Shown: piece after piece, positions 1 to 8,767 of the stretch
How positions within the stretch are numbered: position 1 is the first letter of the stretch
Layout of the letters: the number at the start of each line of letters is the position of its first letter
DNA from: JBCCSZ01 sp039199225
GTDB lineage: Bacteria; Bacteroidota; Bacteroidia; Chitinophagales; Saprospiraceae
Direction of reading: 5' to 3'
DNA: 49,796 bases
NCBI GenBank assembly: GCA_039199225.1
Contig: JBCCSZ010000009.1
Coordinates: 1 to 49,796, forward strand
The notes under the pieces: model-generated
Database searches by the model: none
Told to the model about the DNA's origin: nothing
What the model saw: only the letters and a program-made list of their open reading frames with translations
Position numbers and translations under genes: made by a program

Positions 1-2093
1 GTTTGGCTTAAGAAACTGTTGAGTCCCCACTGGTTGAAGCTCAGTTCTTCTCCACCCACTTTGTCGTCAAAGAGGTTGGCATAAACACCTACCCAGAGGT
101 AGCCGCCCCACCAGTCGGTGATTTCTGTCGGCGCACTGAAGTTAAAATTCAGGTTGTCTTGTCGGTTGATGTTCTCCTTGGTGTTGGTGATCGTCCGACC
201 ATCCTGAAAGCTGATGTCGCTGATCAAATCATTGGTATAGGAGTACGAAGCCGAGATGTTTACAGCCTGGAACAGGATGTAGGTCAGCTCAAAGCTATTG
301 GAATATTGCGGTGACAAAAATGGGTTGCCCCGAGTAATCGTATAGGGATCGTCGTAAAAAAGAAACGGATTGAGGTCACTGTAGTAAGGACGGAAAATGC
401 GTCGGCTGTAAGAAAAGCGCAGCTTGTGGGCCGGGCTGATTTTATAGGTGACAAACAGGGACGGAAAAAGATTGAAATAAGTGGTGTCCGGCCTGAGAAT
501 TTTGTTGTTGAAAAGGTCGGTGGATACGCCTTTGATGCGCGTCCGCTCCCCTCTCAATCCAGCCTGAAAGCCAAATTTTCCGATTTCGTAGTTCATACTA
601 ACATAAGCAGCCATCAAGGTCTCGTCGTAGTCGAAAAGGTTGGTTTGCAAGGAATCCAAGATTGGGGGTGGCCCCTCGGAATTGTCGAGGAAAGACTGAA
701 AATCATTGCTGTTGGTGATGTTGGCGATCTTCAAGCCCGTCTCAAAACGGACGCCATTGCGGAATGGCTTCACCCAATCTGTTTTTGCAGAGATGTTTTC
801 CAATTTGGTGTAGGCGTCGATGAAACGTCCAGAATTGGCATCTGGTGCGCCAGATTGATAGGAAACAGTATTCTGCAAGCTGTTGGTCTGGTCGAAAAGG
901 CTGACACCGTAGTCAACATCGAAGTTGAAGGACTGACCGGTGGTATCTTCGTAGCGATAGTTGGCATTCAACAATTGATAAAAGCGATCGTTGGGATTGA
1001 CAACCGTGGAGCGCAAGGTAGAATCCAGTACACCTTGTGCATCTAGGATTTCCGATACATTGTTGTGGTTGCGTTCACTTTTGGACCAAAATCCTTGAGA
1101 GAGGATTCCAATGGTGTGATTGTCGTTGAAACGGTAGTCGGCTCCTGCCCGGTAGCTAGGGCTGTCCCAGCTCACAACCTTCTGGCTTCTGTTTTTGAAG
1201 GAAATTTCTCCCTGGTCGGTCGCTGCAAAACGGCGGCCGGAAGAGATGGTCTCAAAATCTCCTAGAGAATAGTAAAAAGAGCCATAAACATTCAGCTTTT
1301 TGCGTTGGTGGTTAAAGCTAAAGGTCGTATTCCAGCGATCGTTGACCGCCTGTTGCAGGTTTTGCTCGACGAAAAACTTGGTCCCAAGGTCTTGATTTCT
1401 TTTCAAACGGATGTTGATGATTCCACCCGTCGCTGCAGCATCGTATCTGGCAGATGGATTGGTAATCAGCTCGATTCTATCCACCGAATTTGCCGGAATA
1501 GACTTGAGGTACATGATCAATTCGTTCCCTGTCAGTTCCAACAATTTACCATTGACCATGATCTGAATATCGGACTTGTTATTCATACTGACCGATCCCA
1601 TAATGTCGTCTATCACAACACCAGGACCGAATTTCAAGGCATCCAGCGAGTTTTTACCATCGGTCAGCATCTGGCTCAGGTTGAGTACCGTCATATCGGT
1701 CTTCATCTCCAATACCGGTCTTTTACTGATCACCTCGACCATTTCGAGTTGCTGACTTTGTACGGCGGTGCTTAATACACCCAATTCTTTTTGTTCGTTC
1801 TTGGCGAGTTCGACAGGAATGGCTTCCAATGTTTCAAAGCCAAGGCTGGAAATGGTCAGGGTGTATTTGCCTTCTGCCAATCCCTCTACCAAGAAAGCAC
1901 CATTTTCATCTGCAATACTCCCCTTTACAAAGGAAGCGTCTGCGGCGCGATCTACTTGTACAACAGCATAGGGAACGCCCTCCTTGGAATCGCTGAGGAT
2001 GGTTCCACGGATGGTTGCATCTTGTGCCTGCAAGCCGTTTACGCTGAGAAAGCAAAGCGCATATATAGTGAGTAATGTGAATACGTTTTTCAT
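1..2093 (-). CDS. TonB-dependent-receptor-like outer-membrane beta-barrel protein (C-terminus outside window)
   Basis: About 697 codons are visible; the C-terminal end lies left of the window. The start MKNVFTLLTIYALCFLSVNG opens a signal peptide that probably ends near LQAQ (residue 24). Residues about 25-105 look like a carboxypeptidase-regulatory-like beta-sandwich (IRGTILSD, then GAFLVEGLAEGKYTLTIS). A plug-like region follows, with LDALKFGPGV, IMVNGKLLEL and a NPSARYDAAATGGIINI segment typical of TonB-receptor plugs in the Bacteroidota outer-membrane beta-barrel family (OMP_b-brl_3 type). The rest is alternating aromatic beta-strand sequence, including the RFSYSRRIFRPYYSDLNPF stretch common in this family. 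It would sit in the outer membrane. Its position at the end of the peptide locus fits uptake or recognition of the product, but this family also exists for many unrelated substrates, so the link is inference. It is separated by 118 bases from the preceding hydroxylase gene and may have its own promoter. Confidence 0.88.
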   Translation of the reverse strand, partial: MKNVFTLLTIYALCFLSVNGLQAQDATIRGTILSDSKEGVPYAVVQVDRAADASFVKGSIADENGAFLVEGLAEGKYTLTISSLGFETLEAIPVELAKNEQKELGVLSTAVQSQQLEMVEVISKRPVLEMKTDMTVLNLSQMLTDGKNSLDALKFGPGVVIDDIMGSVSMNNKSDIQIMVNGKLLELTGNELIMYLKSIPANSVDRIELITNPSARYDAAATGGIINIRLKRNQDLGTKFFVEQNLQQAVNDRWNTTFSFNHQRKKLNVYGSFYYSLGDFETISSGRRFAATDQGEISFKNRSQKVVSWDSPSYRAGADYRFNDNHTIGILSQGFWSKSERNHNNVSEILDAQGVLDSTLRSTVVNPNDRFYQLLNANYRYEDTTGQSFNFDVDYGVSLFDQTNSLQNTVSYQSGAPDANSGRFIDAYTKLENISAKTDWVKPFRNGVRFETGLKIANITNSNDFQSFLDNSEGPPPILDSLQTNLFDYDETLMAAYVSMNYEIGKFGFQAGLRGERTRIKGVSTDLFNNKILRPDTTYFNLFPSLFVTYKISPAHKLRFSYSRRIFRPYYSDLNPFLFYDDPYTITRGNPFLSPQYSNSFELTYILFQAVNISASYSYTNDLISDISFQDGRTITNTKENINRQDNLNFNFSAPTEITDWWGGYLWVGVYANLFDDKVGGEELSFNQWGLNSFLSQ

Positions 2094-2167
2094 TATCGTA
2101 AAATTTACTTTGGATGATTTACAAGTAAAATTAGTGGTAGAAGCGGCCCTCATCGCTGCAAATCGAC

Positions 2168-2185
2168 TTTTGAGACGTCTCAAAA
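2168..2185. promoter_or_regulatory. 18-bp perfect palindrome upstream of the receptor gene
   Basis: TTTTGAGACGTCTCAAAA is its own reverse complement. It lies about 75 bases upstream of the receptor start and about 27 bases beyond the stop of the CmlA-like gene. A 7-bp stem with a 4-base loop could form in RNA, but no U-tract follows, so an operator for a dimeric regulator is as likely as a terminator. Function is inferred from position only. Confidence 0.4.
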
Positions 2186-2211
2186 CATGATATGAGCCAC
2201 TTCGGAAGGGT

Positions 2212-3849
2212 TTAAGCGGCGAGTTTCTTCAATTCGACCGCCTCTTCTTCTTCTTGCTTATTGTAGAGCAGTTCTTTTTCTCCGAACAGGCGCTCGGCGA
2301 TCCGGCCTTCTTCCCGGCAAGTATCGATCAACTTATTGGAGGCGATGATGGGGTTGGATTCATCGGTATAGGAAATACTGCTGATGAACTTCAACCAAGG
2401 CTCCATGCCCATGGCATAGATATATACCTCCTTGGGATCGAAGCTGTGAACCAGGTTTTTGCCGCGTTCGTAATTACTACCGGCCAATCGGCGGGAAGCG
2501 TCCTTATCTCTGGACAATTCTTCCGGGAGCAGTGGTCCGTAGAGCCAAGACAGCGGCGCACCGTCGCATTCCATACCCAGGAACACAACATCTACGTTAC
2601 CAACCAATTTGCTGACATTGTCATACAGTCTGGGTTCCAGATTGCAAGAATCTGCCACGAACATGATCTTGAATTCTCCTACCTGAACGTGGTGGCAAAG
2701 CTTGGAGTGGATATTCAAATCGCTGTGTTCTCCTACGAAAGGGACACCCGTGATGGTGACATCGTGTAGGTTGACCGTTTCCAATTCACCCAATTCGATG
2801 ACGTTATCGAAGCCAATGTGGTTGAACATCAACCTCAGATTCGGGTCCTGCAAGGAGCCAGCCGTTGTTTTCGGCACCACCACATTCTTGATCTTGTGGC
2901 GCAGTGGCAACAGTGTTTCGAATAGGATGTGGTCTTGGTGGTTGTGTGTGATCAATACGTAATCGATCTGATCTGGCAGGTCCATGTCCGAAAAGCGATC
3001 CACCTCCTGGAAGTAGCCATAATAGCTGATGAGCGGATCGACCAAAATGCTGACATCCTTGGTTTCGACCAGGATACAAGCATGTCCGAAGTAGCGCATC
3101 CGAACCTTATCGCCGGTGTATCTTTCATAGGCAGGCGGTGCTTCCTCAGTGAAGAAAGTCTCAAAAAGCGCCTTTTGATCTTCGGTCAAATCAACCAAAT
3201 CCAATACAGAACTCAATGGCTGTGGTGTGCGCTTCATGCGAGAAATGGCATCGATGAATTCGTGGCGGAAAGGGATGTTCAAATGCAGCACATCCTCTTC
3301 ATCCAGTCTAGGCGTACTCAAAACAAAGGGGCGATCATCGTTTTCAGTCACCCAAAAAGCGATGCTTTGCATGCCTTCATCGTACAAATCGCTGTTGTAT
3401 AGCAGTGGCTCAAAGAAGCGGAAAGTCGGATTGTTATTCAAATCATACACCAATTCGACATAGCCCTTCAGCAAGTCAGGTACTTTTTCGTAGGCGGTGT
3501 CCAGTGAAAAACCAGCTGGATGATCTTTCAATACCTGATTGAGTTCCTGGATGGCGTTGGAAAGCTCGATGACCCGCTCTCTTTTAACCTGGATATCATT
3601 TTGTAAACCTTTTACCTCTTCGACCCTAGTTGCAGGAATGTCCATGAATGGACCACCCAACATTTTTGGATTGCGAACGGCAGCCTCGTGGATTTGTGGT
3701 GCTTGAACAAAGGACTGCATGATTTTCATGTGGCGGCCCGTAATGTTCATAGCGGCCGTACCCGGAGAAATCAAATGCGACCATGCGTACCATCCATCAA
3801 CGAGAGGTTCCATTACAACATTAGGCTTGAGATATACTAATTTTTCCAT
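2212..3849 (-). CDS. CmlA-type di-iron beta-hydroxylase acting on carrier-bound amino acid
   Basis: 545 aa, close to the 532 aa of CmlA, the chloramphenicol-pathway enzyme that beta-hydroxylates an aminoacyl thioester on an NRPS. It has an N-terminal helical/mixed domain (about 1-245) without metallo-beta-lactamase motifs, then a metallo-beta-lactamase-fold domain with THNHQDH. The visible metal-ligand candidates are H302, H304, D306, H307, E374 (in GEHSDL), D400 (in VADS) and E427 (in GMECDG). From memory, the CmlA ligands are H305, H307, D309, H310, E377, D403 and E430, so all seven are shifted by exactly three residues. The Glu at 374, where hydrolases usually have His, marks a di-iron oxygenase and not a zinc hydrolase. 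It is probably cytosolic, docking on one of the neighbouring NRPS modules. The target residue is unknown; the Asn/Asp-type modules are candidates. An automatic annotation would probably call it a generic MBL-fold hydrolase. Confidence 0.9.
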   Translation of the reverse strand: MEKLVYLKPNVVMEPLVDGWYAWSHLISPGTAAMNITGRHMKIMQSFVQAPQIHEAAVRNPKMLGGPFMDIPATRVEEVKGLQNDIQVKRERVIELSNAIQELNQVLKDHPAGFSLDTAYEKVPDLLKGYVELVYDLNNNPTFRFFEPLLYNSDLYDEGMQSIAFWVTENDDRPFVLSTPRLDEEDVLHLNIPFRHEFIDAISRMKRTPQPLSSVLDLVDLTEDQKALFETFFTEEAPPAYERYTGDKVRMRYFGHACILVETKDVSILVDPLISYYGYFQEVDRFSDMDLPDQIDYVLITHNHQDHILFETLLPLRHKIKNVVVPKTTAGSLQDPNLRLMFNHIGFDNVIELGELETVNLHDVTITGVPFVGEHSDLNIHSKLCHHVQVGEFKIMFVADSCNLEPRLYDNVSKLVGNVDVVFLGMECDGAPLSWLYGPLLPEELSRDKDASRRLAGSNYERGKNLVHSFDPKEVYIYAMGMEPWLKFISSISYTDESNPIIASNKLIDTCREEGRIAERLFGEKELLYNKQEEEEAVELKKLAA

Positions 3850-3883
3850 GATACATTATTTGTTTTGTACCACCTTGCAGGTA

Positions 3884-3920
3884 GGTCGGCTGGGTCAATG
3901 CGGATGCATTTGGTCCGACC
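3884..3920 (-). promoter_or_regulatory. Interrupted stem-loop in leader of CmlA-like gene
   Basis: In the 179-base gap before the hydroxylase start, GGTCGG (3884-3889) pairs with CCGACC (3915-3920). Inside it AATGC (3897-3901) pairs with GCATT (3906-3910) around a four-base loop. The structure would lie 35-71 bases upstream of the start codon. It resembles no riboswitch I know. It could be a transcript-processing or attenuation element, or chance. Confidence 0.2.
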
Positions 3921-4028
3921 ATTCATTTGGCGGTCAATCTTTTGATAAATAAATTGAGTGATTAAATATGGAGGAATAAGGAGTAGATTTGGCTGCACGG
4001 CTGTTATCTGGCAACCCAATCTGTTTAT

Positions 4029-5045
4029 TTATTTTCTTTCTTTCAGTGTTTCTTCTTCTTTGGGTGTTTCGGTCCGATGGTATTCTTTCAGATCGTCCAG
4101 GAGGTGTAAGTACCTTTGATCGGTGAGGGCTTCCAAAAAGGCAATGGAGTCTTCTATGTCTTGCTCCGAAAGTTTTCCAGTGAAGTTGCGCGCCTGTGGG
4201 TGAATGTTGCCATCCATAAAGTTGGACGGCTCGTTGTAAAATACAATCACATCCCTCAGTGTCTTTTTAGAACCATCGTGCATATAGGGAGCTGTCAAGG
4301 CAATGTTTCTCAGGTGTACCGATTTGAATTTCCCGATGTCCTTGGGGTCCTTGGTGATGTTGTAAAGGCCCATATCTTTGTCGTCATAGACTCCGATGTT
4401 AACCAATGAATCCGCTCCTGTAAGCGCTCCGGCATGGCAAGCATCCGTGTTGCAAGTCTGCTCTCTCAGGAAAAGTAAAGCACCCCGCTTGGCCGACTCA
4501 GAGATGGCATCGTCATCGCCCGCCAGAAATTTGTCATAGGGAGAATCGTAGGTGGCCAAAGAGCGTTCAAAATCCGCAATGGCGTTCAGCAAGAGCGCAG
4601 AGTCGGGCTCTTCGTTGTAAACGGTCAAGAAAGCTTCGTAGTAGAATTCATCCTCTTTGAGGCGTTGGACCGCTTCGGCCAGTGGAAGTCCCATTTCAGC
4701 CGGATGGGTAATCGGCCCCATCGCTTGTTCTTCCAACGATCCCGCTCTTCCGTCCCAAAAGAACGTCTTGGTGTCCTTCAGATACATGGCTGTCGGTGTA
4801 TTGCGCCCGGTGGGTACCCCGCCGATGCCGACGCTAAAGGCTGTATTGTCGGCAAATGCAAATTCCGGTTTGTGGCAGGAGGAACAACTGATGGTAAAGT
4901 CTTTGGATAAAATCGGATCAAAGAATAGTTTTTCTCCCAGCTCTTTAGTGGTGGTCGGAATGGGTGGGTCCGAGTTGTCTAATAAAAAGCTATTGAGAAA
5001 AATACTAACCAAAACCATGCAGCAGAAATAGATATTTTTTTTCAT
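4029..5045 (-). CDS. Di-haem cytochrome-c peroxidase / MauG-family protein with an atypical second haem motif
   Basis: 338 aa with an N-terminal hydrophobic segment (about residues 4-22) acting as signal or anchor, so it is periplasmic. The first haem motif is the canonical CSSCH at 54-58 in a TISCSSCHKPEFAFAD context typical of the family. The second is C198-NTDA-C203-H204, a CX4CH spacing where CX2CH is expected. Other family landmarks are present: THPAEM at 113-118, GR near a conserved Trp at 97-100, and PYMHDGSKKTLRDVIVFY at 253-270, with Met255 a possible axial ligand. The family reduces hydrogen peroxide or, as in MauG, performs long-range oxidation of another protein. Inside a peptide locus it may be a maturation enzyme, but an unrelated peroxidase role cannot be excluded. 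It lies 46 bases from the preceding gene in the same direction. The C-terminal tail is strongly charged. Confidence 0.87.
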   Translation of the reverse strand: MKKNIYFCCMVLVSIFLNSFLLDNSDPPIPTTTKELGEKLFFDPILSKDFTISCSSCHKPEFAFADNTAFSVGIGGVPTGRNTPTAMYLKDTKTFFWDGRAGSLEEQAMGPITHPAEMGLPLAEAVQRLKEDEFYYEAFLTVYNEEPDSALLLNAIADFERSLATYDSPYDKFLAGDDDAISESAKRGALLFLREQTCNTDACHAGALTGADSLVNIGVYDDKDMGLYNITKDPKDIGKFKSVHLRNIALTAPYMHDGSKKTLRDVIVFYNEPSNFMDGNIHPQARNFTGKLSEQDIEDSIAFLEALTDQRYLHLLDDLKEYHRTETPKEEETLKERK

Positions 5046-5091
5046 TACAATGATTTTTTCGTTTTTTTTATAGGCTTTGATTTTCGATAAA

Positions 5092-6909
5092 TTATTTGGC
5101 GCTTAGTGTGTTGTTGCGCCTTTGCTGAAAAAACGCTGGCAAAAAATCCGGTACATCCTCAAAGATGTTATTCCAGCATTTCTTTCCGGTATTTTTCAGA
5201 TTGACCACCTTCATTGGAGCCCCTAGCAACTTGAGGTCCATCGTAGTGATGATCTTTCTTTCTTTGGGCAACCACTCGTCTTCATCGCCCCAAATAAGCC
5301 AGTATGGAATGTGTGCTATTTGCTTGGCTGCAATTGGTGTAAAGTGGTATTGACCACCCAGGCAGGCCGCTGCTGCAAATTTGTTGGGATAAAAAATGGT
5401 TAGGTCCCAAACGGCATCTCCACCAATGCCTGTTCCGATGACATACACTCGATCGACATCGACCGGATAGTCGCGGATGATTTTATCGACAATCTGAACA
5501 CTGCTGTACAAAGGCCAGGTCAGTGAAAAATTGTAGCGCCCACGCCAGTACACCTCTTCCGTCGTCAGATGGGGCGCCACGATATAGCAGGGATATTTTT
5601 CGCGTATGCTGTCTTGGGCCAATTGCCAGATGAAATGTCGCAGATGAAAATGATTGTCTTCGCCTTTGCTGGTAAAATCGTGCAGAAATAAAACCAGTGG
5701 GTATTTTTTACCTGCTTCCTTTTCTTTGGGTTCGATGAGTCGATACGGTAAGGTATCCTTGTAAGAATTGGTGTGCACAAATGGCTTAGACATTTCCGTT
5801 TCGCGGTGTAGAATGTTGTAGTCATAAGCTGTAGCGTAGCGACCGCGGATCACAACATTTTGTTCTTCTTCGATGGTGTTCGTTTGGTTGGTCTCCAACA
5901 GATTTTCAACGCCCGGAAATACGATCCCTTCATTTCCTTTAGTTACCAGAATATGATTGTCCTTTAATTCAATGGCCTCCAGATTCTCGGCTTTGGCAGC
6001 AACCTTTGGATCGGCCGGATGGTTGATGGCGATGGCCGGATGGTCGCTGAATTTGTACATGGCTTCAAAACCGTCGAAGGTCATGCCATCGTCTAGCTTG
6101 TAATTGTTTTGGCGATAGTTGTCGGTTGGTTTGTTGTTGAACAGGCAGTTGGCCAGCAGTACATTTTTACGAGCAAGTAAGTTGATATTAGCGACCTTTT
6201 CCCAGGGCCAATTTTGCCAGTCGTTTTCGTGTGCTTTGGCATAATCGGAAGGGACGGCGGGGTCCGGCAAAGCGCCATTATTGAGTCGTAGGCCATAAAG
6301 CAATACATTCTCACAGCCTTTTTTCAGCAGTTTTGCATCGACAGCCCGATCGAAGGGCTTACCGCTAAAATTAATGATTGTGCGATTGATGTCCAAGTGT
6401 ACAAGTCCAGCAGACTTTAATACGCCATCTGCTTTTTGGATCTTTCTGACGCGGCAGCTTTCCCAAAGGGTTCCATCAAAATTGCGGGGTACTTTTTGTC
6501 CGCCGACATAGGGATTGAATTTTGGAAAGACAAATCGCGTCGGCAAGCCAGGCCGCTTCACATCTGTTGGCTCGAAGTTGGGTGCTTGTCCTCTGATGAC
6601 TAGGCCAGAAGGCAATTCCAGGTTGAAATATACGTAGTACGTTCCCCTTGGAAAATACAGTACGCCACCACCTTTGGATACGATTTCCTTGGCAATTTTT
6701 ACAAAGTTGATCGAATCGATGCCCTTATTTTTTCGGATCAAGCCCTTCACTTTTGTGGCGTTGGTCACCTTGTCCCAGGGAATGGATTGCGTCCAGTGAT
6801 CTTGTACTTGTGGGTTGTCTGTCAGATATGGATTATCGACCGGAAGCTGTGCAAATAGTTGCGGACACAACAGCATCGTCAGGCCGATAAAAGTCAAGAT
6901 TCTTTTCAT
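5092..6909 (-). CDS. Secreted fusion: right-handed beta-helix (pectate-lyase-like) plus alpha/beta-hydrolase domain lacking Ser and His
   Basis: 605 aa with a clear signal peptide (about 1-20, ending LFAQ). Residues about 45-360 carry a pectate-lyase-superfamily beta-helix start (GGGVLYFPRGTYYVYF, then LPSGLVIRG) followed by repetitive strand-rich sequence with many Asn. Residues about 375-595 match the PHB-depolymerase/prolyl-oligopeptidase-like esterase fold (YPLVLFLHD, DRVYVIG, WGDEDEW). The nucleophile elbow reads GTGIGG with Gly494 where G-x-S-x-G needs Ser. The usual catalytic-His site, G-H-x-x-W, reads GKKCW with Lys576. The acidic residue near 542 is kept. The hydrolase is therefore probably catalytically dead or uses another chemistry. 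It would act outside the cytoplasm. Its place between the exporter and the peroxidase suggests binding or handling of the exported product, but polysaccharide binding is an alternative. Confidence 0.8.
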   Translation of the reverse strand: MKRILTFIGLTMLLCPQLFAQLPVDNPYLTDNPQVQDHWTQSIPWDKVTNATKVKGLIRKNKGIDSINFVKIAKEIVSKGGGVLYFPRGTYYVYFNLELPSGLVIRGQAPNFEPTDVKRPGLPTRFVFPKFNPYVGGQKVPRNFDGTLWESCRVRKIQKADGVLKSAGLVHLDINRTIINFSGKPFDRAVDAKLLKKGCENVLLYGLRLNNGALPDPAVPSDYAKAHENDWQNWPWEKVANINLLARKNVLLANCLFNNKPTDNYRQNNYKLDDGMTFDGFEAMYKFSDHPAIAINHPADPKVAAKAENLEAIELKDNHILVTKGNEGIVFPGVENLLETNQTNTIEEEQNVVIRGRYATAYDYNILHRETEMSKPFVHTNSYKDTLPYRLIEPKEKEAGKKYPLVLFLHDFTSKGEDNHFHLRHFIWQLAQDSIREKYPCYIVAPHLTTEEVYWRGRYNFSLTWPLYSSVQIVDKIIRDYPVDVDRVYVIGTGIGGDAVWDLTIFYPNKFAAAACLGGQYHFTPIAAKQIAHIPYWLIWGDEDEWLPKERKIITTMDLKLLGAPMKVVNLKNTGKKCWNNIFEDVPDFLPAFFQQRRNNTLSAK

Positions 6910-7022
6910 CGTAGATGATATTTAACATCCTGCAAGGCCGTTCCAATCGAATCGGTACAGGACAAAATGGTTGAAATAATGAATGCGTAAGTCGTAAGAC
7001 AAAAACAGGCGTATCGTCTGAT

Positions 7023-8693
7023 TCAGGCGCGGAAGGCCGTCCGCTCCATTTGAGCCGGAGTTGGATGGTAAAGGTCTTGATCAATGGCCCCATCATGGAA
7101 AGTAATGACGCGATCGGCCAAATGGAAGTAACGATCGTCATGGGTAATGGCAATGATTGTTTTGCCTTGGTCTTTCAAATACTTCAAGATGTGGTTGTAG
7201 AAAATCGATCTGAAAGTCGGGTCTTGCTCTGCTGCCCATTCATCCAATAAGATAACGTCCTTTTGCTCCATCAAAGAGTACATCAACAACAGGCGCTTTT
7301 GCTGACCTTTAGACAATTTGCTATCGGCGATCATCTTAAGATTGTCTACCTTGATGACTTCCTGCAATTGCATCATTGCGACAAATTCCTGCCAATTGTG
7401 ATTGGATTTGGAGATATCGAACTCATCGTAATTTTCGCTGAACAAGTGCGCATCCGTAAAAATGGAGGAAAACAGGTTGCGGTATTGCGGTAAGTCTTCT
7501 TTGCGAATGACTTTGTCATTGACCTTGATCGCACCACCATGCGGTGCAAACAGACCAGACAACAGCATCATAAAGGTACTCTTACCACTGCCATTTTCTC
7601 CGACCACAAAAACCGTCTCACCCTTTTTCAGTTTGAGATTGACAGGATCGAGTGTAAATTGTCGACCGTTTCTTTCGTTGTTGTAGGTGTACGTAATGTC
7701 CTCAAAAGAAATCTGCTCGACTTGTCCGATCTCCAATGATTTGTGTTGTTTGTTCTCTTCGAGAATGTTGCCCAGATCGTTGTGAAACTCGACCAAACGC
7801 TCTTGCGCAATGCCAAAGCGCGTCATAAAATCAAAGGAGTTGACGACGAAGCCAATGGGACCGACCAAGTAAAGAACAACGACGACAAAGGTGGTTTGCT
7901 GAATGTAGTCAATGGTTTGAAACATCGGCAGTACAAAAATAACCGTCCCCAAAACGATGAACCAACCATAGCTGGAAAAAAGATCGTTATCCATGTAGCG
8001 AACGTTGGTGCTGATTTCCAAGTTCTTGACGTTGTCGCGATTGCGATTGAGGTATTTCCAAAACAAATTTTCATTGCGCTTGGTACTCATTTTCACTTCG
8101 CGAAATCCATCCAGTAAATCTGCCAGGTAACGGTAAAAATCATTTTCTTTATCTCTAAGTCGGTTCAAATCTTTGGCAATCGCTTCGTTGCGCCACCAGT
8201 AGATAAAGGCCAGTAAGCCCGTGACAACCAAGGTCAAAACCATTCCAGTGGGAGAAGTCAAAAACAAGTAGCCCAAACCACAGATGACAACAACGACATT
8301 GTTGCAAGCATCCACAAAAAAGCGTGGCAAGTTTGCGACCACCTTGATATCACCAATGGCTGTGTAAATCCGTTGGTTGCCGAGTTTGCTAAAAGACTCA
8401 AAACTGGCAAAGCGAATTTTATTGAGAATCGAAACGGTAAATTTAAAAAGTACCTCACTCGAAAACTTCATCAGGCTGTTCTGAAAGTAACGCCGACTGA
8501 TAAACGATATGACGATGACGGCACCAAACACATAAACTTCGTAGTGATGCATCCAATCGAAATCCTTTTCTGCTCGGATGCCATTGTTGATCAAGTACAA
8601 AAGCGAACTGTACAAGAGACTGTTGACCAGCCCCAACAAGGCCATCAGCAGGAGAAAGGTTCTGTTTTTCTTGATGATTGCTAAAATAGACAT
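7023..8693 (-). CDS. Cyclic-peptide export ABC transporter (PvdE/SyrD type), fused membrane and ATPase domains
   Basis: 556 aa, the normal length for the PvdE/SyrD exporter family. The N-terminal half has hydrophobic segments near 12-34, 53-66, 130-148, 150-168, 243-258 and 265-285, consistent with six membrane helices. The ATPase half has Walker A GENGSGKS (365-372), a signature loop LSKGQ (460-464) and Walker B VILLDEWAAEQDP (480-492). The DEWAAxQDP form is a hallmark of this family. The H-loop His is H518. Relatives move non-ribosomal peptides such as pyoverdine precursor or syringomycin across the inner membrane. It lies directly downstream of the NRPS genes and the M28-like gene in the same orientation, so export of this locus's peptide is the natural role. 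It is a half-transporter and would work as a homodimer. Confidence 0.94.
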   Translation of the reverse strand: MSILAIIKKNRTFLLLMALLGLVNSLLYSSLLYLINNGIRAEKDFDWMHHYEVYVFGAVIVISFISRRYFQNSLMKFSSEVLFKFTVSILNKIRFASFESFSKLGNQRIYTAIGDIKVVANLPRFFVDACNNVVVVICGLGYLFLTSPTGMVLTLVVTGLLAFIYWWRNEAIAKDLNRLRDKENDFYRYLADLLDGFREVKMSTKRNENLFWKYLNRNRDNVKNLEISTNVRYMDNDLFSSYGWFIVLGTVIFVLPMFQTIDYIQQTTFVVVVLYLVGPIGFVVNSFDFMTRFGIAQERLVEFHNDLGNILEENKQHKSLEIGQVEQISFEDITYTYNNERNGRQFTLDPVNLKLKKGETVFVVGENGSGKSTFMMLLSGLFAPHGGAIKVNDKVIRKEDLPQYRNLFSSIFTDAHLFSENYDEFDISKSNHNWQEFVAMMQLQEVIKVDNLKMIADSKLSKGQQKRLLLMYSLMEQKDVILLDEWAAEQDPTFRSIFYNHILKYLKDQGKTIIAITHDDRYFHLADRVITFHDGAIDQDLYHPTPAQMERTAFRA

Positions 8694-8710
8694 AATGCTT
8701 TCAATATTGG

Positions 8711-8752
8711 CAACATGGAAGGTCGTACAGCTTTTGAGTAAGCTCCATGTTG
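8711..8752 (-). promoter_or_regulatory. Nested inverted repeat between the M28-like gene and the exporter
   Basis: CAACATGGA (8711-8719) is perfectly repeated inverted as TCCATGTTG (8744-8752). Inside, AGCTT (8729-8733) pairs with AAGCT (8740-8744), sharing one base with the outer arm. It fills most of the 74-base gap ahead of the exporter start. No U-run follows, so it is not a clear terminator. It may be an RNA-processing or stability hairpin that separates the levels of NRPS and exporter mRNA. Confidence 0.3.
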
Positions 8753-8767
8753 AGTCTTGGAATAATT

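Noticed and set aside
426..1046. 206-codon open frame on the plus strand
   Set aside because: Antisense to the beta-barrel receptor, which has an intact frame from its start at 2093 to the window edge.
2094..2167. Bacteroidota-type promoter (TAnnTTTG with upstream TTG) before the receptor gene
   Set aside because: TAATTTTA is only a partial match and the nearest upstream TTG is about 25 bases away, further than the usual spacing.
2212..3849. Ordinary zinc metallo-beta-lactamase-fold hydrolase
   Set aside because: Glu374 replaces the usual His and all seven positions follow CmlA with one constant offset; the N-terminal extension also matches CmlA in length.
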